A program made the translations under genes and the position numbers. A model generated the notes under the pieces. It saw only the letters and a program-made list of their open reading frames with translations. It did no database searches and was not told where the DNA came from. A stretch of DNA of 64,000 nt. It comes from Roseovarius autotrophicus (GTDB taxonomy: Bacteria; Pseudomonadota; Alphaproteobacteria; Rhodobacterales; Rhodobacteraceae). Below, in pieces: positions 55,882 through 64,000 of this stretch; within the stretch, counting starts at the first letter, position 1, and the number at the start of each line of letters is the position of its first letter. The stretch spans positions 62,001-126,000 of the forward strand of contig NZ_JAGQDH010000005.1 in assembly GCF_018069895.1 (NCBI RefSeq). Direction: 5' to 3'.

Positions 55882-56590
55882 TGATCGCCTCGCGCTGTTT
55901 GGCCACCAGTTCGCCCACGCCCTTTTCCGCCAGATCAAGCAGCGCGTTCATCTGCGCCCGGCTATAGGTCGCGCCCTCGGCACTCATCTGAACCTCGATC
56001 AGCCGTCCGCCGCCCGTCATGATGAAATTACCGTCCACGCCCGCCGCGCTGTCCTCGGGGTAATCGAGGTCGAGCACCGGCTGGCCCGCATAAATTCCGC
56101 AGGAGATTGCGGCCACCGGATCGACCAGCGGATCGCTGAGCACGTCGCCCGCCTTCATGAGCTTGCCCACGGCCAGCCGCAGCGCCACCCAGCCGCCGGT
56201 GATCGCGGCGCAGCGCGTGCCGCCATCGGCCTGGATCACGTCGCAATCCACGGTAATCTGCCGCTCGCCCAGCGCCACCCGGTCCACACCGGCGCGCAGC
56301 GCCCGCCCGATCAGCCGCTGGATTTCGACCGTGCGCCCGCCCTGCTTGCCCACCGCCGCCTCACGCCGCATCCGGCTGTTGGTGGAGCGCGGCAACATCC
56401 CGTATTCCGCCGTCACCCAGCCAAGCCCCGTGCCCTTCACGAACGGCGGAACCCGTTCTTCGACCGTCGCGGTGCAAAGCACATGAGTGTCGCCCATCCT
56501 GATCAGGCAAGAGCCTTCGGCATGTTTCAGAATCCCGGTCTCGATTGAAACCGGGCGCATCTCGCTTAAATCTCTTCCCGAAGGCCGCAT
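55874..56590 (-). CDS. rph: Ribonuclease PH
   Basis: A 238-residue phosphorolytic exonuclease trimming tRNA 3' ends. [70 protein letters not shown] and [11 protein letters not shown] are characteristic. ATG at 56590 gives the family length; the long open frame upstream is the shadow of hrcA. It is divergent from hrcA. Confidence 0.96.
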   Translation of the reverse strand: MRPSGRDLSEMRPVSIETGILKHAEGSCLIRMGDTHVLCTATVEERVPPFVKGTGLGWVTAEYGMLPRSTNSRMRREAAVGKQGGRTVEIQRLIGRALRAGVDRVALGERQITVDCDVIQADGGTRCAAITGGWVALRLAVGKLMKAGDVLSDPLVDPVAAISCGIYAGQPVLDLDYPEDSAAGVDGNFIMTGGGRLIEVQMSAEGATYSRAQMNALLDLAEKGVGELVAKQREAISA

Positions 56591-56618
56591 CTCTGTCCCC
56601 TTGTACTGACAGGGCGGG

Positions 56619-56646
56619 GATATATGGGGGCGACCCCGGATGGCAA
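56619..56646 (-). promoter_or_regulatory. Candidate rph promoter
   Basis: On the minus strand TTGCCA (56641-56646) and TATATC (56619-56624) are 16 bases apart, about 30 bases before the rph start. Confidence 0.4.
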
Positions 56647-56652
56647 GCCCGA

Positions 56653-56680
56653 TTGACCTTTGCCCAAACCCGTCTTTAAT
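56653..56680 (+). promoter_or_regulatory. Candidate hrcA promoter
   Basis: TTGACC (56653-56658) and TTTAAT (56675-56680) are 16 bases apart, ending 27 bases before the hrcA start. No CIRCE-type operator was found beside it. Confidence 0.5.
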
Positions 56681-56707
56681 GCTCGATTGACCAGGAGGCC
56701 CGCGGGA

Positions 56708-57778
56708 ATGTCTGACGCCAGCACCATCCTCGATCAGCTCAACGACCGCTCGCGCGAGGTGTTTCGCCGCGTGGTCGAGGGATATCTTGCCACCGGCGAT
56801 CCGGTTGGTTCGCGCACGCTCACCCGTGATTTCAGCGAAAAGATCAGTGCCGCGACGATCCGTAACGTGATGCAGGATCTTGAATATCTCGGCCTCTTGG
56901 GCAGCCCGCATATCAGTGCCGGGCGCGTGCCGACACAAGACGGGCTGCGGATGTTCGTCGATGGCCTGCTTGAGGTTGGCGGGCTCGAAGATACAGACCG
57001 CGAACTTATCGATGCCACCGTTACCAGCAATTCCAGCGATGTGACCGGGATGCTCGATCGCATCGGTTCTGCCCTTTCGGGCGTGACCCGAAGCGCGTCG
57101 CTGGTGCTTGCACCAAAGCATGAGGCCCCGATCAAGCATATCGAGTTCGTGAGCCTGGGCCATGACCGCGCGCTTGTGGTTCTCGTCTTCGCCGATGGCC
57201 ATGTGGAGAATCGCCTCTTTACTCCGCCTCCCGGCCAGACCCCAAGCTCGATGCGCGAGGCGGCGAATTTCCTTAATTCTCTGGTCGAGGGCCGGACGCT
57301 TTCTGACATGCAACGCCGCATCGCCCGCGAGATTGCCGCGCGGCGTCAGGAGATCGACCAGCTTGCCCACGCCCTTGTCGAGAGCGGCCTTGCCGTCTGG
57401 CAGGACGAAGGCGACAACCAGGAGCGCCTGATCGTTCGCGGACGCGCGAATCTGATCGACGCCGGGGTGGACGAGACCGATCTGGAGCGCATCCGCATCC
57501 TGTTTGACGATCTGGAGCGCAAGCGCGACATTGCCGAATTCCTCGACCGCGCTGATGAAGGCGACGGTGTGCGCATTTTTATCGGCTCGGAGAACAAACT
57601 TTTCTCACTTTCGGGTTCCTCTTTGGTGGTCTCTCCATATATGAACGCGGACCGTAAGATCATTGGCGCGGTGGGTGTGATCGGCCCTACCCGCCTCAAC
57701 TACGGGCGTATCGTGCCGATCGTGGATTACACGGCACAGCTTGTGGGAAGGTTGATCTCCGACCGGAGTGAGAGGTGA
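56708..57778 (+). CDS. hrcA: Heat-inducible transcription repressor HrcA
   Basis: A 356-residue repressor of heat-shock operons. The N-terminal winged helix includes [20 protein letters not shown] and [18 protein letters not shown]; the later part has GAF-like and dimerisation regions ending [23 protein letters not shown] at 56708 has AGGAGG upstream. grpE follows after 3 bases, a standard pair. HrcA acts on CIRCE sites, none of which is visible here. Confidence 0.95.
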   Translation: MSDASTILDQLNDRSREVFRRVVEGYLATGDPVGSRTLTRDFSEKISAATIRNVMQDLEYLGLLGSPHISAGRVPTQDGLRMFVDGLLEVGGLEDTDRELIDATVTSNSSDVTGMLDRIGSALSGVTRSASLVLAPKHEAPIKHIEFVSLGHDRALVVLVFADGHVENRLFTPPPGQTPSSMREAANFLNSLVEGRTLSDMQRRIAREIAARRQEIDQLAHALVESGLAVWQDEGDNQERLIVRGRANLIDAGVDETDLERIRILFDDLERKRDIAEFLDRADEGDGVRIFIGSENKLFSLSGSSLVVSPYMNADRKIIGAVGVIGPTRLNYGRIVPIVDYTAQLVGRLISDRSER

Positions 57779-57781
57779 AAG

Positions 57782-58342
57782 ATGGCAGAGCCGAAAGAAG
57801 AAAGCTTCCTCGACGATATCGAGGAGGCCGCCGCCGAGGAACAGGCCCTTGGACGTGAAGAAATTACCAGCGAGGCCGCCGATATCGACGCGCTGCGGGC
57901 CGAGCGCGACGCATTTCAGGATCGCTTCATGCGCGCCCTCGCTGATGCCGAGAACGCGCGCAAACGCTCGGAAAAGGATCGCCGCGAGGCCGAGCAATAT
58001 GGCGGTTCGCGGCTTGCCCGCGACATGCTGCCCGTACATGACAGCCTCAAGCGTGCGCTTGAGACGATCACCGAGGATCAGCGCAACGCTTCCGCCGCGC
58101 TTGTCGAGGGAATCGAGCTGACGCTGCGTGAGCTTGTGAACGTGTTTTCCAAGCACGGCATAACCGTGATCGACCCGCAGCCGGGTGACAAGTTCGACCC
58201 CCGTCATCACGAGGCGATGTTCGAGGCCCCCGTTCCCGGCACCAGGGCAGGCGAGATCATCCAGGTTTCGGCGCAGGGCTTCATGCTGCATGATCGTATT
58301 CTGCGCCCGGCGCAGGTGGGCGTGTCGTCCAATCGCGGGTGA
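57782..58342 (+). CDS. grpE: Nucleotide exchange factor GrpE
   Basis: A 186-residue cochaperone of DnaK. An acidic N-terminal tail is followed by a long coiled coil (about residues 35-90, ADIDALRAERDAFQDRFMRA) and the beta-domain with GDKFDPRHHEAMFEAP and GFMLHDRILRPAQVGVS. It follows hrcA by 3 bases and converges on mutS with 15 bases between. Confidence 0.96.
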   Translation: MAEPKEESFLDDIEEAAAEEQALGREEITSEAADIDALRAERDAFQDRFMRALADAENARKRSEKDRREAEQYGGSRLARDMLPVHDSLKRALETITEDQRNASAALVEGIELTLRELVNVFSKHGITVIDPQPGDKFDPRHHEAMFEAPVPGTRAGEIIQVSAQGFMLHDRILRPAQVGVSSNRG

Positions 58343-58357
58343 CATCTCGGTGCGGGG

Positions 58358-61006
58358 CTAATCGGTCCCGGCCACCATCGCCTTCAGCTCATAAATGAGA
58401 TCAAGCGCCGCGCGCGGGCTTAGCGTGTCCGGCATCACTTCGGCGAGGCGTTTCTCCACTCCCGACTCGGGGTGCGTTAGCCGTGCCGGCGCAGGCCCGG
58501 CCGCGAAAAGCGGCAAATCGTCAATCAGCGCCTTGCGCGCCACACCGCCCTCCCGCTCGCCCTTTTCAAGCGCATCGAGGACCACGCGCGCCCGCGCTAC
58601 GACGGTCTCGGGCAGACCGGCAAGCCGCGCCACCTGCACACCATAGCTGCGATCCGCCGCGCCGCGCCGCACCTCGTGCAGAAAGATCACTTCGCCGTCA
58701 TGCTCCTTGACGCTCACCGTGGCATTGGCCACCCGGCCAAGCCGTTCGCTCAGCCGCGTCAACTCGTGATAATGGGTGGCAAAAAGCGCGCGGCAGCCGT
58801 TCACGTCATGCAGATGCTCCAGCGTCGCCCAGGCGATGCTCAGTCCGTCATAGGTCGCTGTGCCGCGCCCGATCTCGTCAAGGATCACCAGCGCCCGCGC
58901 ATCCGCCTGATTCAGGATTGCCGCCGTTTCGACCATTTCCACCATGAAGGTCGAGCGCCCGCGCGCCAGATCGTCCGACGCGCCTACCCGGCTGAAAAGC
59001 TGGCTGACCATCCCGATATGTGCCGAACGCGCGGGCACATGGCTTCCCATCTGCGCCAAAAGCGCGATCAGCGCGTTCTGCCGCAGAAAGGTGGACTTGC
59101 CGGCCATGTTCGGCCCGGTCAGAAGCCAGATATCGCTCTCGCCCCCAAGATCGCAGTCATTGGCGATGAACGGCGCACCTCCTTGTGCGCGCAGGCTGCG
59201 TTCCACCACCGGATGCCGACCGCCCTCGATCCGCAGCGCGCGGCTCTCGTCCACCTTCGGTGCACACCAGTTCTCGCTTACCGACAGATCGGCCAGCGCC
59301 ATCGCCAGATCGAGTTCCGCCAACCCCCTTGCCGTCTGCGCAATCTCCACCGACTTGTCCAGAATAGCGACTTTCAAGCCATCATAGAGCCGTTTTTCAA
59401 TCCCGATCGCCCGCCCGCCCGCGTTGAGGATCCGGCTTTCCATCTCGGTCAGGCGCGGTGTGGTAAAGCGCAGTTGGTTGGCCGTGGTCTGCCGGTGCTT
59501 GAAGCTCTCGCTCAGCGGCGGGGCAAGCATCCGGTCCGCATGGGTCGTGGTCACCTCGATGAAATAGCCCAGCACATTGTTGTGCTTGATCTTGAGCGAG
59601 GCGATGCCCGTCTGTTCGACATACTCTCCCTGCATCGCCGCGATGACGCCGCGCCCCTCGTCTCGCAATTGCCGCGCCTCGTCGAGATCGGCATCGAATC
59701 CGGCCGCGATGAATCCGCCATCGCGCACCAGAAGCGGCGGTTCGGCCACCAGCGCCTGATCAAGAAGGTCGCAGAGCGCTTCATGTCCCCCAAGCCCCGC
59801 CGCCGCGTCGCGCAGCACCTCGGGCAGATCCAGCCCCTCCAGCCGTGATGCGATGTGTGTCGCCTGCATCAGGCCATTGCGGATCGCCACGAGATCGCGC
59901 GGCCCGCCCCGGTCTAATCCCAGCCGCGACAGCGCGCGGTCAAGGTCCGGCACGCGCCGTAGCGCCTCGCGCAAATCATTGCGCATTCGAGACTGTTCCA
60001 CCGCAAAACTCACCGCTGCCAGCCGTGAACGCACCACATCGAGCACAAGGCTCGGGCTCGACAGCCGCCGTTCCAGCAGCCGCCCACCCCCCGCCGTCAC
60101 CGTCCGGTCGATGGTCGCCAGCAGAGACCCGGCCCGCCGCCCGTCAAGCGCGTGGGTCAGTTCCAGATTACGCCGTGTCGCGGCGTCGATCTGCATGACA
60201 CGGCTTGCCTGTTCCCGCACAGGCACCTGCAAGAGCGGCAGTTTGCCCTTCTGCGTGATGTCCAGCCATTCGACAATCGCCCCCATCGCCGCCAGTTCAG
60301 GCCGGGTAAAGGCCCCGAACGCCTCCAGCGTGCTGACGCGAAACAACGTGCAGAGCCGCCTTTCCGCCCCCGTGCTGTCAAACGCCGCCGTGCCCATCGC
60401 TGTGAGGGACGCACCAATATCAGATACTATTTCGGCCAAACAGGCCTCATCTGTCTCTGCCACCACCAACTCGCGCGGCATCAGCCGCGCCAGCTCTGGC
60501 CCCAGCCGTGCGGATGAGAGCGCCATGACGTGAAACGCGCCGGTGGAAATATCGACCCAGGCAAGCGCACCCTCGCCCCGCACCTGTGCGAAAGCGCCCA
60601 GATAGTTATGCCGCCGCGCGTCAAGCAGGCTCTCCTCGGTCAGTGTGCCGGGCGTCACAAGCCGCACCACCTCACGCCGCACCACCGCTTTTGATCCGCG
60701 TTTCTTCGCCTCTGCCGGATCCTCCATCTGTTCGCAGACAGCGACGCGAAATCCCTTTCGGATGAGTGTCAGCAAATAGCCCTCGGCGGAATGCACCGGC
60801 ACCCCGCACATGGCGATATCCTCGCCCAGATGCTTGCCCCGCTTGGTCAGTGCGATATCCAGCGCTTCGGCTGCGGCCGCAGCATCGTCAAAGAACAGCT
60901 CGTAGAAGTCCCCCATCCGGTAGAACAGGAGCGCATCCGGGTATTGCGCCTTGATCTCCAGATATTGCGCCATCATCGGCGTCACGGTCGATGCTGCCTC
61001 GCTCAA
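58358..61006 (-). CDS. mutS: DNA mismatch repair protein MutS
   Basis: An 882-residue mismatch-recognition ATPase. [15 protein letters not shown] holds the Phe-x-Glu mismatch-binding motif at about residue 37; [16 protein letters not shown] is Walker [18 protein letters not shown] Walker B and [14 protein letters not shown] the ABC switch. It works with MutL. The chosen TTG at 61006 gives extra residues before [11 protein letters not shown] as in E. coli MutS; GTG or ATG codons at 60985-60976 are alternatives. Divergent from maeB. Confidence 0.96.
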   Translation of the reverse strand: MSEAASTVTPMMAQYLEIKAQYPDALLFYRMGDFYELFFDDAAAAAEALDIALTKRGKHLGEDIAMCGVPVHSAEGYLLTLIRKGFRVAVCEQMEDPAEAKKRGSKAVVRREVVRLVTPGTLTEESLLDARRHNYLGAFAQVRGEGALAWVDISTGAFHVMALSSARLGPELARLMPRELVVAETDEACLAEIVSDIGASLTAMGTAAFDSTGAERRLCTLFRVSTLEAFGAFTRPELAAMGAIVEWLDITQKGKLPLLQVPVREQASRVMQIDAATRRNLELTHALDGRRAGSLLATIDRTVTAGGGRLLERRLSSPSLVLDVVRSRLAAVSFAVEQSRMRNDLREALRRVPDLDRALSRLGLDRGGPRDLVAIRNGLMQATHIASRLEGLDLPEVLRDAAAGLGGHEALCDLLDQALVAEPPLLVRDGGFIAAGFDADLDEARQLRDEGRGVIAAMQGEYVEQTGIASLKIKHNNVLGYFIEVTTTHADRMLAPPLSESFKHRQTTANQLRFTTPRLTEMESRILNAGGRAIGIEKRLYDGLKVAILDKSVEIAQTARGLAELDLAMALADLSVSENWCAPKVDESRALRIEGGRHPVVERSLRAQGGAPFIANDCDLGGESDIWLLTGPNMAGKSTFLRQNALIALLAQMGSHVPARSAHIGMVSQLFSRVGASDDLARGRSTFMVEMVETAAILNQADARALVILDEIGRGTATYDGLSIAWATLEHLHDVNGCRALFATHYHELTRLSERLGRVANATVSVKEHDGEVIFLHEVRRGAADRSYGVQVARLAGLPETVVARARVVLDALEKGEREGGVARKALIDDLPLFAAGPAPARLTHPESGVEKRLAEVMPDTLSPRAALDLIYELKAMVAGTD

Positions 61007-61139
61007 CGCTGCCCCCCTTGTCGCTGGCGCGGACCTTACTCACCGCGCCGCCCCGGCGAAAGCCCCTTCGCGCCTTTCTGTTGAGGCGCGGCGCAACCGC
61101 CGCTATGCAGGTGCAATCCTTCTTCCGAAAGTCCGCCCC

Positions 61140-63395
61140 ATGACCAACCCCAAATACACCCGCGAAGAGGCGCTCGCCTTTCACCTAGAACCGACGCCCG
61201 GCAAGTTCGAGATCCAGGCCACCGTGCCGATGAACACGCAGCGCGATCTCAGCCTTGCCTATTCCCCTGGCGTGGCCGTGCCCTGCGAGGAGATCGCGGC
61301 CAATCCCGAACTGGCTTATGATTATACCAACAAGGGAAATCTCGTCGCCGTCATTTCCAACGGCACCGCCGTTCTGGGGCTTGGCAACCTTGGTGCCCTG
61401 GGCAGCAAACCGGTGATGGAGGGCAAGGCGGTGCTCTTCAAGCGCTTTGCCGACGTCAATTCCATCGACATCGAACTTGACACCGAAGACCCCGACGAAT
61501 TCATCAACGCCGTGCGTCTCATGGGGCCCACCTTTGGCGGCATCAACCTCGAGGACATCAAGGCGCCCGAGTGTTTCATCATCGAGCAGCAGCTCAAGGA
61601 GGTGATGGATATTCCGGTGTTCCACGACGATCAGCACGGCACCGCCGTGATCTGTGCCGCCGGTCTGATCAATGCGCTGCACCTCTCGGGCAAGAAGATC
61701 GAGAATGTGCGCATTGTCCTGAACGGCGCCGGAGCTGCGGGTATCGCCTGTCTCGAACTCTTGAAGTTCATGGGTGCAAAGCATGACAATTGCCTCATGT
61801 GCGACACCAAGGGGGTCATCTATCAAGGCCGCACCGAGGGCATGAACCAGTGGAAATCCGCCCACGCCGCCGCCACAAGCCTGCGCACGCTGGAAGAGGC
61901 GATGAGGGGGGCCGATGTTTTTCTGGGGGTTTCGGTCAAGGGGGCGGTCACGCCCGAGATGGTCGCCACGATGGCCGACAACCCGGTGATTTTTGCCATG
62001 GCCAATCCCGACCCCGAGATCACGCCCGAAGACGCCCATGCCGTGCGCCCCGATGCGATCGTGGCCACCGGGCGCTCGGATTATCCCAATCAGGTCAACA
62101 ACGTGCTGGGCTTTCCCTATCTCTTTCGCGGCGCGCTCGACGTTCATGCGCGCGCGATCAATGACGAGATGAAGATCGCCTGCGCCGAGGCGCTTGCGCG
62201 CCTCGCACGCGAGGACGTGCCCGACGAGGTTGCCGTTGCCTATGGCCGCAAGCTCAGCTTTGGTCGCGATTACATCATCCCGACGCCTTTCGATCCGCGC
62301 CTGATCCACACCATCCCGCCCGCCGTCGCGCGCGCAGGCATGGCGACGGGGGCCGCGCGCCGCCCGATCATCGATATGGAAAGCTATGAGCTTTCGCTCA
62401 AATCGCGGATGGACCCGACCGCCAGCATCCTGCGCGGCATCCATGCGCGCGCGCGGCGTGCGCAGGCCCGCATGATCTTTGCCGAGGGCGACGATGTGCG
62501 CGTGCTGCGCGCCGCCGTGCAGTATCAACGTTCAGGGCTGGGCAAGGCCCTCGTCGTGGGCCGCGACGAGGATGTGAAGGCCAGGCTGGACGCGGCCGGC
62601 ATGGGCGACGCGGTGCGTGAGCTCGAGGTAGTCAACGCCGCCAAGACCGACCGCCTCAACGATTACAAGGCCTTCCTCTACAATCGTCTGCAACGCAAGG
62701 GCTTTGACCGGCACGATATCCACCGCCTCGCCGCGCGTGATCGTCATGTTTTCGCCGCGCTCATGCTGGCCCACGGCCAGGGCGACGGGCTTGTGACCGG
62801 GGCCACCAGAAAATCCGCCCCTGTGCTCAATCTCATCAATCACGTGTTTGACGCAGATGCCGAACATGGCGCGGTTGGCGTCACCGCGCTTCTGCACAAG
62901 GGGCGGATCGTGCTCATCGCCGATACGCTGGTCCATGAATGGCCCGATGAAGAGGATCTGGCCACCATCGCCATGCGCGGGGCCGATGTGGCGCGGCATC
63001 TGGGGCTGGAGCCGCGCGTCGCCTTTGTCAGCTTCTCGACTTTCGGTTACCCCAAGTCCGAGCGCGCCGAAAAGATGCAGCGCGCGCCCCTGGTGTTGGA
63101 GCGCCGAGGCGTCGAGTTCGAGTTCGAGGGCGACATGACCGTGGATGTCGCCCTGAATCCGGCGGCCCAGGCCAACTATCCATTCCAGCGTCTCAGTGGC
63201 CCGGCCAATGTTCTTGTGGTGCCGGCCCGCCATTCCGCCTCGATTTCGGTCAAGCTGATGCAGCAGATGGCCGGGGCGACGGTGATTGGTCCGATCCTGA
63301 CCGGGGTGGATGCCTCGATCCAGATATGCTCGTCCAATTTCACTGCCAACGACATCCTCAACATGGCGATCCTTGCCTCGTGCAAGGTAGGCTGA
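61140..63395 (+). CDS. maeB: NADP-dependent malic enzyme with phosphotransacetylase-like domain
   Basis: A 751-residue bifunctional-looking protein. The first 430 residues are the malic enzyme, with AYSPGVAVPCEEI, GLGNLGALGSKPVMEGKAV, FHDDQHGTAVICAAGL and VLNGAGAAGIACLELL (NADP site), converting malate to pyruvate. The last 310 residues resemble phosphotransacetylase (ILTGVDASIQICSSNFTAND) and in relatives are regulatory, lacking transferase activity. ATG at 61140 was chosen; upstream frame is mutS shadow. Confidence 0.95.
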   Translation: MTNPKYTREEALAFHLEPTPGKFEIQATVPMNTQRDLSLAYSPGVAVPCEEIAANPELAYDYTNKGNLVAVISNGTAVLGLGNLGALGSKPVMEGKAVLFKRFADVNSIDIELDTEDPDEFINAVRLMGPTFGGINLEDIKAPECFIIEQQLKEVMDIPVFHDDQHGTAVICAAGLINALHLSGKKIENVRIVLNGAGAAGIACLELLKFMGAKHDNCLMCDTKGVIYQGRTEGMNQWKSAHAAATSLRTLEEAMRGADVFLGVSVKGAVTPEMVATMADNPVIFAMANPDPEITPEDAHAVRPDAIVATGRSDYPNQVNNVLGFPYLFRGALDVHARAINDEMKIACAEALARLAREDVPDEVAVAYGRKLSFGRDYIIPTPFDPRLIHTIPPAVARAGMATGAARRPIIDMESYELSLKSRMDPTASILRGIHARARRAQARMIFAEGDDVRVLRAAVQYQRSGLGKALVVGRDEDVKARLDAAGMGDAVRELEVVNAAKTDRLNDYKAFLYNRLQRKGFDRHDIHRLAARDRHVFAALMLAHGQGDGLVTGATRKSAPVLNLINHVFDADAEHGAVGVTALLHKGRIVLIADTLVHEWPDEEDLATIAMRGADVARHLGLEPRVAFVSFSTFGYPKSERAEKMQRAPLVLERRGVEFEFEGDMTVDVALNPAAQANYPFQRLSGPANVLVVPARHSASISVKLMQQMAGATVIGPILTGVDASIQICSSNFTANDILNMAILASCKVG

Positions 63396-63421
63396 CCGGT
63401 GTGCCCGTGGCGGGGTCGGAC

Positions 63422-64000
63422 ATGAGTATTTCCGGAACGGTGAAGCCGGGGCACGTCTGGTGCCTTGGCTCGATCAACGCAGACCACATCTATCGCCTGC
63501 CCCGCCTGCCCGCACCGGGCGAGACCCTGCCCGCCACAGGCTATCGACGGATGCTGGGCGGCAAGGGCGCGAATCAGTCCATCGCCGCCGCCCGCGCCGG
63601 GGCCAAGGTGCGCCATGTCGGCGCGGTTGGCGGCGATGGTGCGTGGATGGTGGCGGCGCTGGCCAAAGCTGGGGTCGATGTCGGTGGCGTTGTCACGCAG
63701 GGCGGCGTCTCCGGTCATGCTCTGGTGATGGTGAATGAGGCGGGCGAGAATGCCATCGTGATCCATCCCGGCGCAAACCGTGCGCTTGACTTGGCTCATG
63801 TCGCCGAGGCCCTCTCGGGCGTAGCACCCGGCGATTGGCTGCTCTTGCAGAACGAAACCAACCTTCAGGTCGAGGCCGCGCGCCTTGCGCGGCAGGCGGG
63901 TGCGGATGTGGCCTATTCCGCCGCACCGTTCGAGGTCGGGGCCGCGCGCGCCGTGCTGCCCTTGGTGACGCTTCTCATTGTCAATCACATCGAGGCGAGA
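63422..64000 (+). CDS. Ribokinase-family sugar kinase (PfkB), partial
   Basis: The first 193 codons of a PfkB-family kinase cut by the right edge. LGSINADHIYRLPRLPAPGE is the N-terminal signature and GGKGANQSIAAARAGA the substrate-binding GGKGAN motif, as in ribokinase. The catalytic GAGD motif lies beyond the edge. Translation could begin at the ATG at 63422, with GGGG upstream, or at a GTG at 63440; the first eight codons coincide with the 21-bp element. Sugar unknown. Confidence 0.85.
   Translation, partial: MSISGTVKPGHVWCLGSINADHIYRLPRLPAPGETLPATGYRRMLGGKGANQSIAAARAGAKVRHVGAVGGDGAWMVAALAKAGVDVGGVVTQGGVSGHALVMVNEAGENAIVIHPGANRALDLAHVAEALSGVAPGDWLLLQNETNLQVEAARLARQAGADVAYSAAPFEVGAARAVLPLVTLLIVNHIEAR
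63424..63444. repeat. Copy 2 of a 21-bp element after gene ends
   Basis: Begins 29 bases after the maeB stop and covers the proposed start of the ribokinase gene. 18 of 21 bases match 39364-39384, with mismatches at positions 9, 11 and 17. Confidence 0.4.

Noticed and set aside
56591-56707. CIRCE operator (TTAGCACTC-N9-GAGTGCTAA) before hrcA.
   Set aside because: No match to either arm is visible in the 117-base gap.
1-64000. CRISPR array, tRNA or rRNA genes, insertion sequences or prophage.
   Set aside because: No regularly spaced repeats, tRNA-like cloverleaf or transposase/integrase motifs were recognised; I read by eye and could miss a degenerate tRNA.

Overview
The window looks like an oriC-proximal piece of an alphaproteobacterial chromosome, most likely Rhodobacterales (Roseobacter group). 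Reasons: the DNA is GC-rich and densely coded; regB, senC and regA have the redox-regulator arrangement of that group; the gene order maf-aroE-coaE-dnaQ-secB on one side of an AT-rich gap and rho-mnmE-mnmG-rsmG-parA-parB on the other is typical of alphaproteobacterial origins; and many genes overlap by 4 to 14 bases. I saw no tRNA or rRNA genes, insertion sequences, prophage genes or CRISPR array.

Layout. 1-4268 (minus): a putative operon of radical SAM/SPASM enzyme, APH-fold kinase, YnjB-like solute-binding protein and ABC permease, running off the left edge. 4459-5286: a secreted esterase. 5290-9877 (minus): opgC-opgG-opgH for osmoregulated periplasmic glucans. 9913-14851 (minus): a TPR protein, a DUF302 protein, and a CoA-transferase paired with a ThDP enzyme. 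15044-18831 (plus): RNase D, lptC-lptA-lptB, hpf and ptsN; the rpoN gene often found between lptB and hpf is absent. 18838-23034 (minus): a two-domain sulfotransferase and two glycosyltransferases. 23130-27342: regA and senC divergent from regB, then a PAS protein. 27390-36209 (plus): tsaE-amgK-murU-addB-addA, then trxA with a terminator. 36286-39354: an M20 amidohydrolase and hslV-hslU. 39486-44096: an MFS transporter, smr-mltA-tim44, fxsA and secB.

The gap 46841-47357 between maf and rho has an AT-rich perfect inverted repeat and several DnaA boxes and is the predicted chromosomal origin. Genes on both sides mostly point away from it. Two perfect 16-bp parS sites lie about 2.9 and 4.8 kb to its right, inside the first codons of mnmG and rsmG, next to parA-parB. 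Further right come hemW-rdgB-rph (minus), hrcA-grpE (plus), mutS (minus), an NADP-malic enzyme fused to a phosphotransacetylase-like domain, and a ribokinase-family gene cut by the right edge.

Most of the window is conserved housekeeping DNA. The least explained parts are the radical SAM/kinase/transporter operon, the sulfotransferase-glycosyltransferase cluster, the CoA-transferase/ThDP pair, and two short recurring DNA motifs, one occurring five times on the plus strand and one twice just after gene ends. Start codons were chosen from upstream ribosome-binding sequence, overlap with the previous stop, and usual family length.
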